50,744 nt of DNA from Peptococcaceae bacterium BRH_c4b (GCA_000961595.1 LADO01000001.1:1-50744), one strand, 5' to 3'. Shown: positions 41,935 through 49,237, numbered from the stretch's first letter. The notes: generated from the letters alone by a model not told the origin. Translations and numbers: made by a program.

Positions 41935-42746
41935 TTATGGTCGCCCGGTGACCGTAATTCTTTTTTTTGTGCTCTCCCCAATTTTGGGGTGAGTGCAAAT
42001 TGTTGAGCGTTCCATAATTTAATTGTCCAACAGTTGGACGATAAGTATTCCAAAATCCTTACCGGCACACATTCGATTTATTGGTGGAATCCACCAGTAA
42101 ATCATCTCTTACTTGGTGCTTTATTTTGCGGGAGATTCCCGCGAAATTCTTCTCTTGCCTGCTCCTTTGTGATCTCTACCAACTCAATGTATTAATGCAT
42201 TAGTACATTCTCTTAACTTGGTGCTCGGAGCAACAGGTTTCGACCTTGATTTGCTGGCATTTGGGAACTTGAGTTCCCAAATTATTTGCTCTTTCAATTA
42301 GGGGGGTTGTGTCGCCATATTGTGAAAAGCCAGTAAACAAGCGAGAACGGGAATCGCGCGCTGAGGCGGCAGGAAAGACCCGGAAGCGTCTTGCTTATGC
42401 AGGGCGCTTTATTATTTCAGAATAGGGTGGAATCCACCAGGGTAAGATTTTTGTTGGGGACAAACTTTGCAGCGATGCAAAATTTAAAATTCAAACTCGG
42501 GTTGGAATTTGGAAACTGCTCAGCGCTGAGCGTTTTGTTAGACAATTAAATAATTTAATCCTCCAACAGTTGGAGGAACGGGAGGCAAATTGGAAATCGT
42601 TTGCGAATTTGAAAACTCCAAGCGATTGGAAATTTAGACTGCGCAGAGAAAAAAGAGCAGGAAGACAGTAGAACCAGTTAACCACAAACGAAAAGGCCAA
42701 CACTCCAACCCTGGGCAGGTACAATCACCTTGCCCGGGGTTTTTTC
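41935..42746 (+). ncRNA. Candidate large structured RNA: dense hairpin array
   Basis: About 0.8 kb without an open frame, holding at least 14 hairpins in series and ending in a terminator. Examples: 41935-41957 (loop CCG), 41966-41999 (18-bp stem with one T-T), 42022-42042, 42075-42103, 42123-42147, 42186-42209, 42215-42239, 42259-42282 (11 perfect pairs), 42384-42409 (loop TTAT), 42462-42485 (loop GCGA), 42487-42510, 42513-42535, 42559-42577, 42612-42635 (loop GCGA). Many contain a non-Watson-Crick pair, usually 5'-T with 3'-G, about 7-9 positions from the centre. As RNA from the plus strand these are U.G pairs; on the minus strand they would be A-C mismatches. No known RNA class is recognised and no promoter is certain. 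Confidence 0.6.
42707..42746 (+). terminator. Terminator closing the hairpin array
   Basis: AACCCTGGGCAGGT (42707-42720) pairs with ACCTTGCCCGGGGTT (42727-42741), with one bulge and one T.G pair, then TTTTTCTCGTTCT. Confidence 0.88.
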
Positions 42747-42827
42747 TCGTTCTACAGGGCAAATATGGAGGGGGTAGTTTATATGATTTACCGGGAAAGG
42801 TTATTGGTTTGCCGATTGTTTAAATGA

Positions 42828-42856
42828 TTGGTATATTGTAGCGAATATTGTATAAT
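42828..42856 (+). promoter_or_regulatory. Promoter of the stalk-domain gene
   Basis: TTGGTA (42828-42833), 17-base spacer, TATAAT (42851-42856). Confidence 0.75.
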
Positions 42857-42862
42857 AATGGT

Positions 42863-42938
42863 GAATTAATATAGGCCTCCAGGCTTTAAAGCACAGGCAT
42901 AAAACATAGAACCCTCGGCGCAAAGTTGGAGGGTTTTT
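42863..42938 (+). promoter_or_regulatory. Attenuator-like leader (possible riboswitch)
   Basis: A terminator stem AACCCTC (42910-42916)/GAGGGTT (42929-42935) plus T-run competes with pairing of CCTCC (42876-42880) to GGAGG (42928-42932). Between them lies the palindrome GCTTTAAAGC. GCACAGGC and GCGCAAAG recall the GEMM (cyclic-di-nucleotide) consensus, but the element is short and the match incomplete. Confidence 0.4.
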
Positions 42939-42967
42939 ATATAAGTTATATTTAAGGAGGAATTGAG

Positions 42968-43678
42968 TTGAAAAAAGTATTTTTATTGGCTTTTATAATG
43001 ACATTGTTGTTTGTAGGCGCGGCACATGCTTCCGTGGTAAGGTTGCAAGTTAATGGTGAATACATTAAAACTGACGTGCCACCACAAATAATTAATGGGC
43101 GGGTAATGGTTCCGGCTAGATATGTTTCAGAATCTTTACTGGCAACAGTAAATTATAATGAATCTACTAATACGGTTATAATTGAATGGCCCGACATGAT
43201 AAAAGCAGGTATTGGCTTAATTAATACAATGAATGAAAATGTAGCCTTTAGGAATGAAGTTATGGCGGTATACAACAAATACTATGGTGAGCAATCTACA
43301 ACCTCAACCGAACAGTCAGAGCATGATAACCAGCAAAGCCTAGAAGGTACCATAAAAGGGCCGTTATTGTTATTTGCCGACAATAAAGATAAAACCTATC
43401 TTGGCAAACTAACTACTAACAGTTCAGATACTGATAGTATATTTAATGATTATGGCACATATGGCAGTAAATATAATCAAAACTCTATATGGAATGATTA
43501 TGGAACATTTGGTGGAAAATTTTCAGCGTATAGTCCATTTAATGAATTTAGCGCCACGCCGCCATTGATTGTTGATTCTAATGGAAATATTGTTGGTAGG
43601 TTAACGGTAAATAAATTTGTTCAAGGTGCAATAAGTCCGTATACCATAACGGGAGTTTTAAAAGACATGGGACAATAA
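42968..43678 (+). CDS. Secreted protein with copper-amine-oxidase-type stalk domain
   Basis: 236 residues, TTG 42968 seven bases after AAGGAGG. Signal peptide about 1-21 (KKVFLLAFIMTLLFVGAAHA). Residues 22-80 are the stalk domain (VRLQVNGEYIKTDVPPQIIN, GRVMVPARYVSESLLATVNY, NTVIIEW). The rest is Asn/Ser/Tyr-rich with a repeated DYGT(Y/F)G(S/G)K unit (about 155-185) and ends VDSNGNIVGRLTVN. Exported, surface function unknown. Its leader suggests regulated transcription. Last intact gene before attR and therefore element cargo. Confidence 0.8.
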   Translation: MKKVFLLAFIMTLLFVGAAHASVVRLQVNGEYIKTDVPPQIINGRVMVPARYVSESLLATVNYNESTNTVIIEWPDMIKAGIGLINTMNENVAFRNEVMAVYNKYYGEQSTTSTEQSEHDNQQSLEGTIKGPLLLFADNKDKTYLGKLTTNSSDTDSIFNDYGTYGSKYNQNSIWNDYGTFGGKFSAYSPFNEFSATPPLIVDSNGNIVGRLTVNKFVQGAISPYTITGVLKDMGQ

Positions 43679-43712
43679 ACTTTGTTTCATTAATTATCCT
43701 TGAGTTGATACC

Positions 43713-43780
43713 ATGTCCACACCCACCACCATGGCCGCTTACGTGCGCGTCAGTACGGAGAAACAGGCCGAGCAATGGTT
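43713..43780 (+). pseudogene. Serine-recombinase N-terminal fragment
   Basis: ATG 43713 opens MSTPTTMAAYVRVSTEKQAE, where AAYVRVSTEKQ is the catalytic-serine motif of large serine recombinases. The similarity stops after about 22 codons and the frame runs into the GGGGAAA repeats. A remnant of a recombinase gene cut at the element end. Confidence 0.6.
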
Positions 43781-43811
43781 ATCATTCCGGCGCAAAAGTC
43801 AAGGGTTGCTA

Positions 43812-43853
43812 CGGGGAAACCCTGGGGAAACCCGGGGGAAATCCTGGGGAAAA
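43812..43853. repeat. Arm-type 11-bp repeats, right end
   Basis: GGGGAAA units starting at 43813, 43824, 43835 and 43846, strictly 11 bp apart; further copies in reverse (TTTCCCC, 43865-43871) and direct (GGGGAAAC, 43885-43892) orientation. They match the two units near attL. Confidence 0.6.
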
Positions 43854-43954
43854 AGTTGCCTTAATTTCCCCAAACGATTCCGAAGGGGAAACCGAAGAAA
43901 CCTTGATATACAAAGGATTCCGAATTTTACCTAACTATACCTAAGGACTTTTCC

Positions 43955-44003
43955 CGGACTTCTAATCCGTAGGTCACAGGTTCGAATCCTGTCTGGGATA
44001 CCA
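43955..44003. repeat. attR core (49 bp)
   Basis: Exact copy of the tRNA-Arg 3' end (23556-23604), including the anticodon-stem 3' side, T-arm and CCA. Confidence 0.93.
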
Positions 44004-44053
44004 ATCTTACTAAGAGAAAAGCGAAAAAGGGAAGAAAAAGGGAAGAAAAAAAT

Positions 44054-44072
44054 ACCGCCTCAATGGGCGGCT
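44054..44072 (-). terminator. Terminator of the truncated integrase
   Basis: CCGCC/GGCGG stem (within 44054-44070). On the minus strand it is followed by TATTTTTTT, correct for the leftward integrase fragment. Confidence 0.65.
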
Positions 44073-44081
44073 TTTTGTTTT

Positions 44082-44888
44082 CTATGCCTGTTTTTTAATC
44101 TTGTTTGGATTAAGCACCTCCATTTGACTGGCAGCTTTTTTCTGTGCGCCCTTATATGCATGGGCATAAAATTTTAAAATTGTATTAGACGAGGCATGAC
44201 CAGAAACTGACTTTATACTTTCCACGTCTTCCCCTTGGTGAATCAGATAGCTTATTCCAGTGTGTCGCAATCCGTGAAATGAAATTCTTCTCTGTTTATG
44301 CTTGTCTAAAAATTCAGGGAACCAACTGCTGATAGTGTCGGGGTGTATCCTGTTCCCTGTTTCGGTTACGAAGAGGTAATTATCTCCTTTATAAAGGTTA
44401 TCCATGTCTTCTGCAATTTTCGTCTGCCGCTCGTTATGCTCTTTCAATAGTGACCTTACCCATGGGGGGACAACAACGGTACGAATAGAGTAATCATTTT
44501 TCGGATCTTTTATGTGTGTAGGTTTGCCCGGTATATAGGCGAGAGATTTGTTAATTTTTATAACTCCGGTGTCAAGTCCTACATCATCCCATGTGAGGGC
44601 AAATAATTCGCCACGGCGGGCGCATGTGGTAACAGCCAGCTTGATAATTAATCCATAGATAAAATTTTCTTTATCGGCGGCTTTGAATAATTTTTCAATT
44701 TCATCAATGTCGTAAAAATTGGGGCGCTTGTCTTTTACTTTTATTTTATCTTTATCCACAAGGGCGCAAGGATTATGGCTGATAAGTCTTTTTCCCTCTA
44801 TTTTCTTTTTCATTCCAAATATAAAAATCATGTTCAAAAGCCGGTGATGGTGTCTAATTGTATTAGGGGACAATCCTTTTGACTTCAC
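44082..44888 (-). pseudogene. Tyrosine integrase lacking its N-terminus (second element)
   Basis: 268 codons from a GTG without ribosome binding site. It begins inside the core-binding domain (LSPNTIRHHHRLLNMIFIFG) and keeps a full catalytic domain: R in TCARRGELFALTW, K in HIKDPKNDYSIR, FHGLRHTGISYL, GHASSNTILK and the Tyr in FYAHAYKG. About 110 N-terminal residues are missing, and hairpin-rich sequence occupies the place. The C-terminus and the 20 bases after it resemble the 25266 integrase. It sits 79 bp from an att core, so it belongs to a second element that used the same tRNA. Confidence 0.8.
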
Positions 44889-44938
44889 GTCCTCACCTTT
44901 TTTATTTTTAAAGGTATGCTCTTTTTCGCTTTGCCTCT

Positions 44939-45046
44939 GGAAGCCCCTTCCTGAGCGTAGCGAAGGGAGGGGTAGTTCACCTTTATGGGGGAGCTTCCAC
45001 CAATAATAACCCCTCTGTCATCAAATGGATAGGGGGTGTTATTATT
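44939..45046. mobile_element. IS200/IS605-like end and second hairpin (remnant)
   Basis: CCCCTTCC (44944-44951) pairs with GGGAGGGG (44965-44972) around TGAGCGTAGCGAA, followed by TAGTTCAC. I recognise this hairpin-plus-TTCAC design from right ends of TnpB-type IS605 elements. A second inverted repeat, AATAATAAC (45002-45010)/GTTATTATT (45038-45046), follows. No tnpA or tnpB gene is present. Confidence 0.45.
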
Positions 45047-45095
45047 CCTAGAAATAAAAAAGTTAGTAAAGCTGTTAAAAGCAACGACAAGCGCT

Positions 45096-45209
45096 TTGTA
45101 TGTACCATGCATTGCACTTTGTATACAATATGCTGTCCAAATAAAAAGTTCGAATATTTTGTATACTTTTCATGTACTTGATTACAAACATAAAATAGTA
45201 CTTTATAAT
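45096..45209 (+). promoter_or_regulatory. Operator-like TTGTATAC sites and -10 box upstream of the OadB gene
   Basis: TTGTATACAA (45119-45128, a perfect palindrome), TTGTATACTT (45159-45168) and TTGTATGTAC (45096-45105). GTATACAATAT and ATATTTTGTATAC face each other as an imperfect inverted pair, with palindrome centres 40 bp apart. The motif resembles FadR-type GntR operators (inference). A TATAAT lies at 45204-45209 with no good -35 at 17 bp. Confidence 0.45.
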
Positions 45210-45370
45210 GAAATATGGCGGCAGAATGAAAGGAGGTCAGGTTACATATATCTGGGAAATAGCTTGAAAAATATAAAGATATAGAATTTTCAGGCGTCGC
45301 TATGCTAAAAACAGGTTTGTCTGCACGGGATTGGTTCACGGGATTGGTTTAAGAAAGGAGTTTGGAAAAA

Positions 45371-46510
45371 ATGTTCGATAGTAACCTGTCATCGTTATTT
45401 ATTAATATTTTTCAGGGTATCCTTGGTTTTGGATGGCAGAATATGGTCATGATAATTATTGGTGCTTTATTGATTTATCTTGCCATCGTAAAAGGGTACG
45501 AACCGCTATTATTATTACCCATTGGATTTGGAGCAGTACTTATTAACCTGCCATTAAACGGGTTGATGGGCGATGAGGGAATCCTACGTGCTCTATACAA
45601 TGCCGGGGTTGCAACCGAGCTGTTTCCATGCCTGCTTTTTGTAGGCATCGGGGCTATGACGGATTTCGGACCACTGCTGGCAAATCCCAGGATTCTGCTG
45701 CTGGGCGGTGCAGGCCAGTTTGGTATATTCTTTACCCTGCTCCTGGCTCTGGCTCTGGGATTTCCCCAGTTGGAAGCTGTCTGCGTGGGCATTATCGGGG
45801 CCTGTGACGGACCAACATCCATTTACGTCACCAGTAAATTCGCCCCGGAAATGCTGGGACCGATATCGGTGGCCGCATATTCTTATATGGCACTAGTGCC
45901 CATTATCCAGCCACCGGTTATGAGGCTTATGACAACCAAAAAGGAACGGCAAATATTGATGCCGTACACAAACATGAAGCCTGTTAGCCAGACCACAAAA
46001 ATACTGTTTCCCATTGTGGTTACGGTTGTAACCATCCTAATCGCTCCCATGGGCGCCCCGCTGATGGGCATGCTGATGCTGGGCAACCTGCTCAAGGAAT
46101 CAGGAGTTGTCAGCCAGTTGGTCAAGTCGGCGGAGAACGAGATTCCAAACGTTATCACGCTGCTACTGGGTATCACCATTGGGGCCACCATGGTCGGGGA
46201 AGTGTTCCTGCAGTGGAAGACCCTGGCAATATACGGGCTAGGCCTGGTCGCAATTGTCGGGGACACTGCTTTCGGAATCTTGTTCGCCAAGTTTATGAAC
46301 CTGTTTATGAAGCAAAAAATTAATCCTTTGATCGGGGCAGCAGGCATTTCAGCCTTTCCCATGGCTGCACGGGTTGTACAAAAAGTCGGATCGGAGGAAA
46401 ACCGCCAGAATTACCTTCTCATGCACGCCATGGGCGTAAACACCGGCGGGCAGATCGGGTCGGTAATGGCAGCCAGCATCATGCTGGCAGTAATCGCGGC
46501 TATAAGATAA
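45371..46510 (+). CDS. Na+-translocating decarboxylase beta subunit (OadB/GcdB family)
   Basis: Integral membrane carboxyl-biotin decarboxylase that pumps Na+ out. 379 residues, ATG 45371 ten bases after AAAGGAG. About nine or more membrane segments. Conserved parts: LLLPIGFGAVLINLPL, IGAMTDFGPLLANP, GIIGACDGPTSIYVTSKFAP (the essential Asp of OadB), and GAAGISAFPMAARVVQKVG...HAMGVNTGGQIGSVMAAS near the C-terminus. The carboxyltransferase and biotin carrier are not in the window, so the acid decarboxylated (oxaloacetate, methylmalonyl-CoA or glutaconyl-CoA) is open. Confidence 0.93.
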   Translation: MFDSNLSSLFINIFQGILGFGWQNMVMIIIGALLIYLAIVKGYEPLLLLPIGFGAVLINLPLNGLMGDEGILRALYNAGVATELFPCLLFVGIGAMTDFGPLLANPRILLLGGAGQFGIFFTLLLALALGFPQLEAVCVGIIGACDGPTSIYVTSKFAPEMLGPISVAAYSYMALVPIIQPPVMRLMTTKKERQILMPYTNMKPVSQTTKILFPIVVTVVTILIAPMGAPLMGMLMLGNLLKESGVVSQLVKSAENEIPNVITLLLGITIGATMVGEVFLQWKTLAIYGLGLVAIVGDTAFGILFAKFMNLFMKQKINPLIGAAGISAFPMAARVVQKVGSEENRQNYLLMHAMGVNTGGQIGSVMAASIMLAVIAAIR

Positions 46511-46533
46511 AATAAAAATATGGGGGATGTCCA

Positions 46534-46680
46534 ATGACAGATATGGAATTTGGTATTACATTGACGGTGTTGGGCGGAGGTTTGACTTTAGTTTCCCTGG
46601 CCTTTCTTGTTTTTGTAATGAAGGTTCTTGTGGGCTTTCAGTCCAAAGCCGAAGGAAAGAACGAATCCCAGTCTTCCTGA
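46534..46680 (+). CDS. OadG-like small membrane subunit (48 aa)
   Basis: ATG 46534 after GGGGGATGTCCA, 23 bases behind the beta subunit. MTDMEFGITLTVLGGGLTLV then SLAFLVFVMKVLVGFQ: one membrane helix and a short charged tail, the form of OadG/gamma subunits that assemble and anchor the decarboxylase. Shorter than the usual 80-100 residues because the Pro-rich linker and zinc-binding tail are absent. Confidence 0.75.
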   Translation: MTDMEFGITLTVLGGGLTLVSLAFLVFVMKVLVGFQSKAEGKNESQSS

Positions 46681-46805
46681 CGGGTGCGATAAACTCTTGA
46701 CGGCGTATAGGGCGTATAGTTTGTAATAATCAGTTTTCTACCAGGCTTGTTGAATATATTAATTGAATATATTATTAGTATGTTATAAGTATTATTTACC
46801 GGTGC

Positions 46806-46849
46806 GGTCCGGGCCTAAAGCGGAGCCCGGCACAGGACTCCACTTTAGG
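46806..46849 (+). promoter_or_regulatory. Pseudoknot-capable leader upstream of the TerC gene
   Basis: CCGGGC (46809-46814) pairs with GCCCGG (46825-46830), loop of ten. The loop bases CTAAAG (46815-46820) are complementary to CTTTAG (46843-46848) downstream, giving an H-type pseudoknot. GTCC (46807-46810) and GGAC (46835-46838) offer an alternative stem. The metal-related Mn2+ (yybP-ykoY) riboswitch is expected before TerC genes, but its conserved motifs are not seen. Confidence 0.45.
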
Positions 46850-46894
46850 TTAGGTTTATTATACGGGCTGAGTCGAAAGGATGATCTTCTACAA

Positions 46895-47593
46895 ATGGAA
46901 TATCTTGCAATTCTTATGAAAATTTTTATGGTTAACGTAGTCTTGAGCGGAGACAACGCGGTGGTTATAGCCTTGGCCTGCCGCAAATTGCCCTCCAAAC
47001 AGCAGAAGATGGCGATCCTGCTGGGAAGCGGCGGTGCGGTAATATTTAGGGTAATCTTAACCATTGTAATCGTATACCTTTTAAGAATTCCCTTCCTTCA
47101 GGCCATTGGGGGCCTACTTCTGGTTTACATTGCAGTTAAGCTCCTTAAGGACGAAGAATCCGGGGAGGACGTAAAGTCCGCAGACAGCATGTATGAAGCA
47201 ATGAAGGTTATTATTGTGGCCGACCTGATTATGAGTCTGGACAACACCCTGGCCATAGCCGCCGTTTGCGAAGGGAACTGGCTTATGCTGATTATCGGTC
47301 TGGCCACCAGCATTCCCCTGATCATTTTCGGCGCACAGATAATCATGTATCTAATGAAAAGATTTCCCATTATCTTGTATATCGGTGCCGGAATACTGGG
47401 ATGGACATCAGGTGAGATGCTGGTGGGGGATAAAAAGGTACTCGACTACCTGCACCATAATGTGGCTGCCAGCACAGTTCACATTATAGACATTGCAGTA
47501 CCGGTGGTAATTACGGCCTTTGTTATTTTATACGGCTGGTTGGGCAATAAAAAGGCAAAGCGGGAAGAAGCCGGGCACGAAACAAACATATGA
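46895..47593 (+). CDS. TerC-family membrane protein (YjbE-like, putative metal exporter)
   Basis: 232 residues from ATG 46895 behind AAAGGA; 44 in-frame codons upstream run through the leader and are rejected. Six or seven membrane helices. MVNVVLSGDNAVVIALACR and IIVADLIMSLDNTLAIAAVC are the paired SGDN/SLDN helices with the metal-ligand Asp residues of TerC proteins, which export Mn2+ or load metal onto secreted enzymes. GAGILGWTSGEM is the usual late loop. Terminator at 47725. Confidence 0.9.
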   Translation: MEYLAILMKIFMVNVVLSGDNAVVIALACRKLPSKQQKMAILLGSGGAVIFRVILTIVIVYLLRIPFLQAIGGLLLVYIAVKLLKDEESGEDVKSADSMYEAMKVIIVADLIMSLDNTLAIAAVCEGNWLMLIIGLATSIPLIIFGAQIIMYLMKRFPIILYIGAGILGWTSGEMLVGDKKVLDYLHHNVAASTVHIIDIAVPVVITAFVILYGWLGNKKAKREEAGHETNI

Positions 47594-47724
47594 AATAAAA
47601 ACTTTGAAATTCTCTAGGAATGAGATATTTTTTCCGGAGTATGATTTTAACAGGAGTTGGCAGTTAACAATTAGCTGTGCCGGCTCATCCGGGAGTATGA
47701 AAAACTGTAATATTTATAAAGAAA

Positions 47725-47765
47725 AAAAGCAAAAAACCTGACCGGAGGTCGGGTTTTTTGCTTTT
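47725..47765 (+). terminator. Strong rho-independent terminator
   Basis: AAAAGCAAAAAACCTGAC (47725-47742) pairs with GGTCGGGTTTTTTGCTTTT (47747-47765) around CGGA. Confidence 0.92.
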
Positions 47766-48041
47766 GCGAATATTCAACTGCGGGCAGGGAATTTAAGTCG
47801 ATAACTTAAATAGAGCATATTGGAAGTGAAGAAAAATTTTTTAGGTATTAATTAGGGCTTTGCTCAGTTCGAAGGTGTTTAATTTCGGTTGGTTTTTTAT
47901 CTGCTGATGTTTATTAAAACTGGCAGCTGCTATATAATACTGAAATAACAGGGTTATAAGGCTGCCATGGAAAGATTCCGGGAGAAAACAGGATAACGTA
48001 AGACGGATCGCGGCATAGCCGCTTGTGGAGGGCTGGGAAAA
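47766..48041. other. Non-coding stretch before the M20 peptidase
   Basis: No gene. Holds a perfect 8-bp inverted repeat ATTTAAGT (47791-47798)/ACTTAAAT (47804-47811), a TATAAT near 47932 with a weak TTTATT 17 bases upstream (possible promoter), and a small GCGGC/GCCGC hairpin at 48009-48021 just before the GGAGGG ribosome binding site. Confidence 0.5.
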
Positions 48042-49166
48042 GTGATCAATGCTGATAGAACGTTTAAAGAATTCATGGAATTGGTACAGGTGGATAGTGT
48101 CAGCGGGCAGGAAAGAAAGCTGGCGGACCTGCTTTTAGACCGACTGGAATCCCTGGGGCTGGAGGTTTGGGAAGACGATGCCGGTAAAAAACTGAACACC
48201 TCCGCAGGCAATATTATCGGTAAATTACCCAAAACGGTTGCCGGTGGAGAACCTGTACTGCTGTGTGCCCACATGGATACCGTGGAACCAGGAGTGGGAG
48301 TGGTGCCGGTGCTTGACAACAGGGTGATCAAATCCTCCGGCGATACAATACTGGGCGCAGACGATAAAGCCGGTATAACAGCCATTCTGGAAGTGTTGAG
48401 GGTAATCAGGGAAAATAATATTCCTCATGGTGGGATTGAAGTGGCCTTCACCGTTTGGGAGGAAGGGGGGCTTTTAGGGGCTAAAAATCTAGACTTTGAC
48501 AGGTTGGAGTCTAAAATGGGGTTTGTGCTGGACTGCGACGGTCCGGCAGGAACAATTATTGTGCAGGCTCCGTCACAGGACAGAATTTCAGCCACGGTAC
48601 GGGGGAGGGCCGCCCACGCCGGGATCAGTCCGGAAGAGGGCATAAATGCCATTGTAGTGGCCTCCAGGGCCATCGCGGCCATGAAGCTGGGCCGAATTGA
48701 TGACGAAACCACTGCCAATATTGGGGTAATAACCGGGGGCAAGGCAATAAATATAGTTCCCGATGCTGTGACTATCAAGGGGGAGACCAGGAGCCTCACT
48801 GCGTCAAAAAGGGAAGCTCAGACTAAGGCCATGGTGGCGGCGCTGGAGGAAACGGCTAGGGCTAATGGCACCACAGCGGATGTGGTGGTGGAAACCATCT
48901 ACCCGGATTTCAAACTGGGTGAGAAGAATCGGGTGGTCATCATAGCGGCCAGGGCCGCCCGCCAATTAGGAATGAATCCCCGTCTGGTGAAGACCGGTGG
49001 GGGTTCCGATGCCAACATTTTTAACAACCGGGGCATAGCAGTGGCCAATTTGGGTATAGCCATGCAGAAGGTGCACACCACCGATGAATATATCCGTTCC
49101 GAAGATCTGGTCAGCAATGCCCGCTATCTTTTGGAAATAATCAGCACAGTGCAGGAAACAGCGTGA
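48042..49166 (+). CDS. M20-family metallopeptidase (PepT-like)
   Basis: 374 residues, GTG 48042 nine bases after GGAGGG. Zinc ligands in LLCAHMDTVEPG (HMDT), ILGADDKAGITA, WEEGGLLGAKNL (catalytic Glu and ligand Glu), VLDCDGPAG and the final His in MQKVHTTDEYI. The dimerisation domain lies about 180-285 (RAAHAGISPEEGINAIVVAS). Cytosolic aminopeptidase acting on short peptides, closest in style to the PepT-like proteins of Firmicutes. Confidence 0.92.
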   Translation: MINADRTFKEFMELVQVDSVSGQERKLADLLLDRLESLGLEVWEDDAGKKLNTSAGNIIGKLPKTVAGGEPVLLCAHMDTVEPGVGVVPVLDNRVIKSSGDTILGADDKAGITAILEVLRVIRENNIPHGGIEVAFTVWEEGGLLGAKNLDFDRLESKMGFVLDCDGPAGTIIVQAPSQDRISATVRGRAAHAGISPEEGINAIVVASRAIAAMKLGRIDDETTANIGVITGGKAINIVPDAVTIKGETRSLTASKREAQTKAMVAALEETARANGTTADVVVETIYPDFKLGEKNRVVIIAARAARQLGMNPRLVKTGGGSDANIFNNRGIAVANLGIAMQKVHTTDEYIRSEDLVSNARYLLEIISTVQETA

Positions 49167-49237
49167 TCGTTATGTTGTTAAGGGAACGCCATTGCCGTTA
49201 ATGGTATGGACAAGGAGAAACGCATGGAGGAAATATT

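Noticed and set aside
42491-42724. 77-codon minus-strand frame inside the hairpin region
   Set aside because: Runs through the palindromes and the terminator; no ribosome binding site; composition driven by the repeats.
41935-42746. CRISPR array
   Set aside because: Palindromes all differ and spacing is irregular; no repeated unit of constant length and no cas genes.
45302-45350. 16-codon frame MLKTGLSARDWFTGLV as a leader peptide
   Set aside because: No ribosome binding site and no regulatory codon run or terminator after it.
46763-46894. Extended N-terminus of the TerC protein
   Set aside because: The 44 codons are encoded by the pseudoknot leader, lack a ribosome binding site and are not hydrophobic; ATG 46895 fits the family start.
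46690-46895. Canonical yybP-ykoY Mn2+ riboswitch before TerC
   Set aside because: The conserved GGGGAGUAG-type segment is not found; kept only as an unclassified structured leader.
47520-47741. 73-codon frame after the TerC gene
   Set aside because: Overlaps the end of the TerC gene in another frame and ends within the terminator; no start signal.
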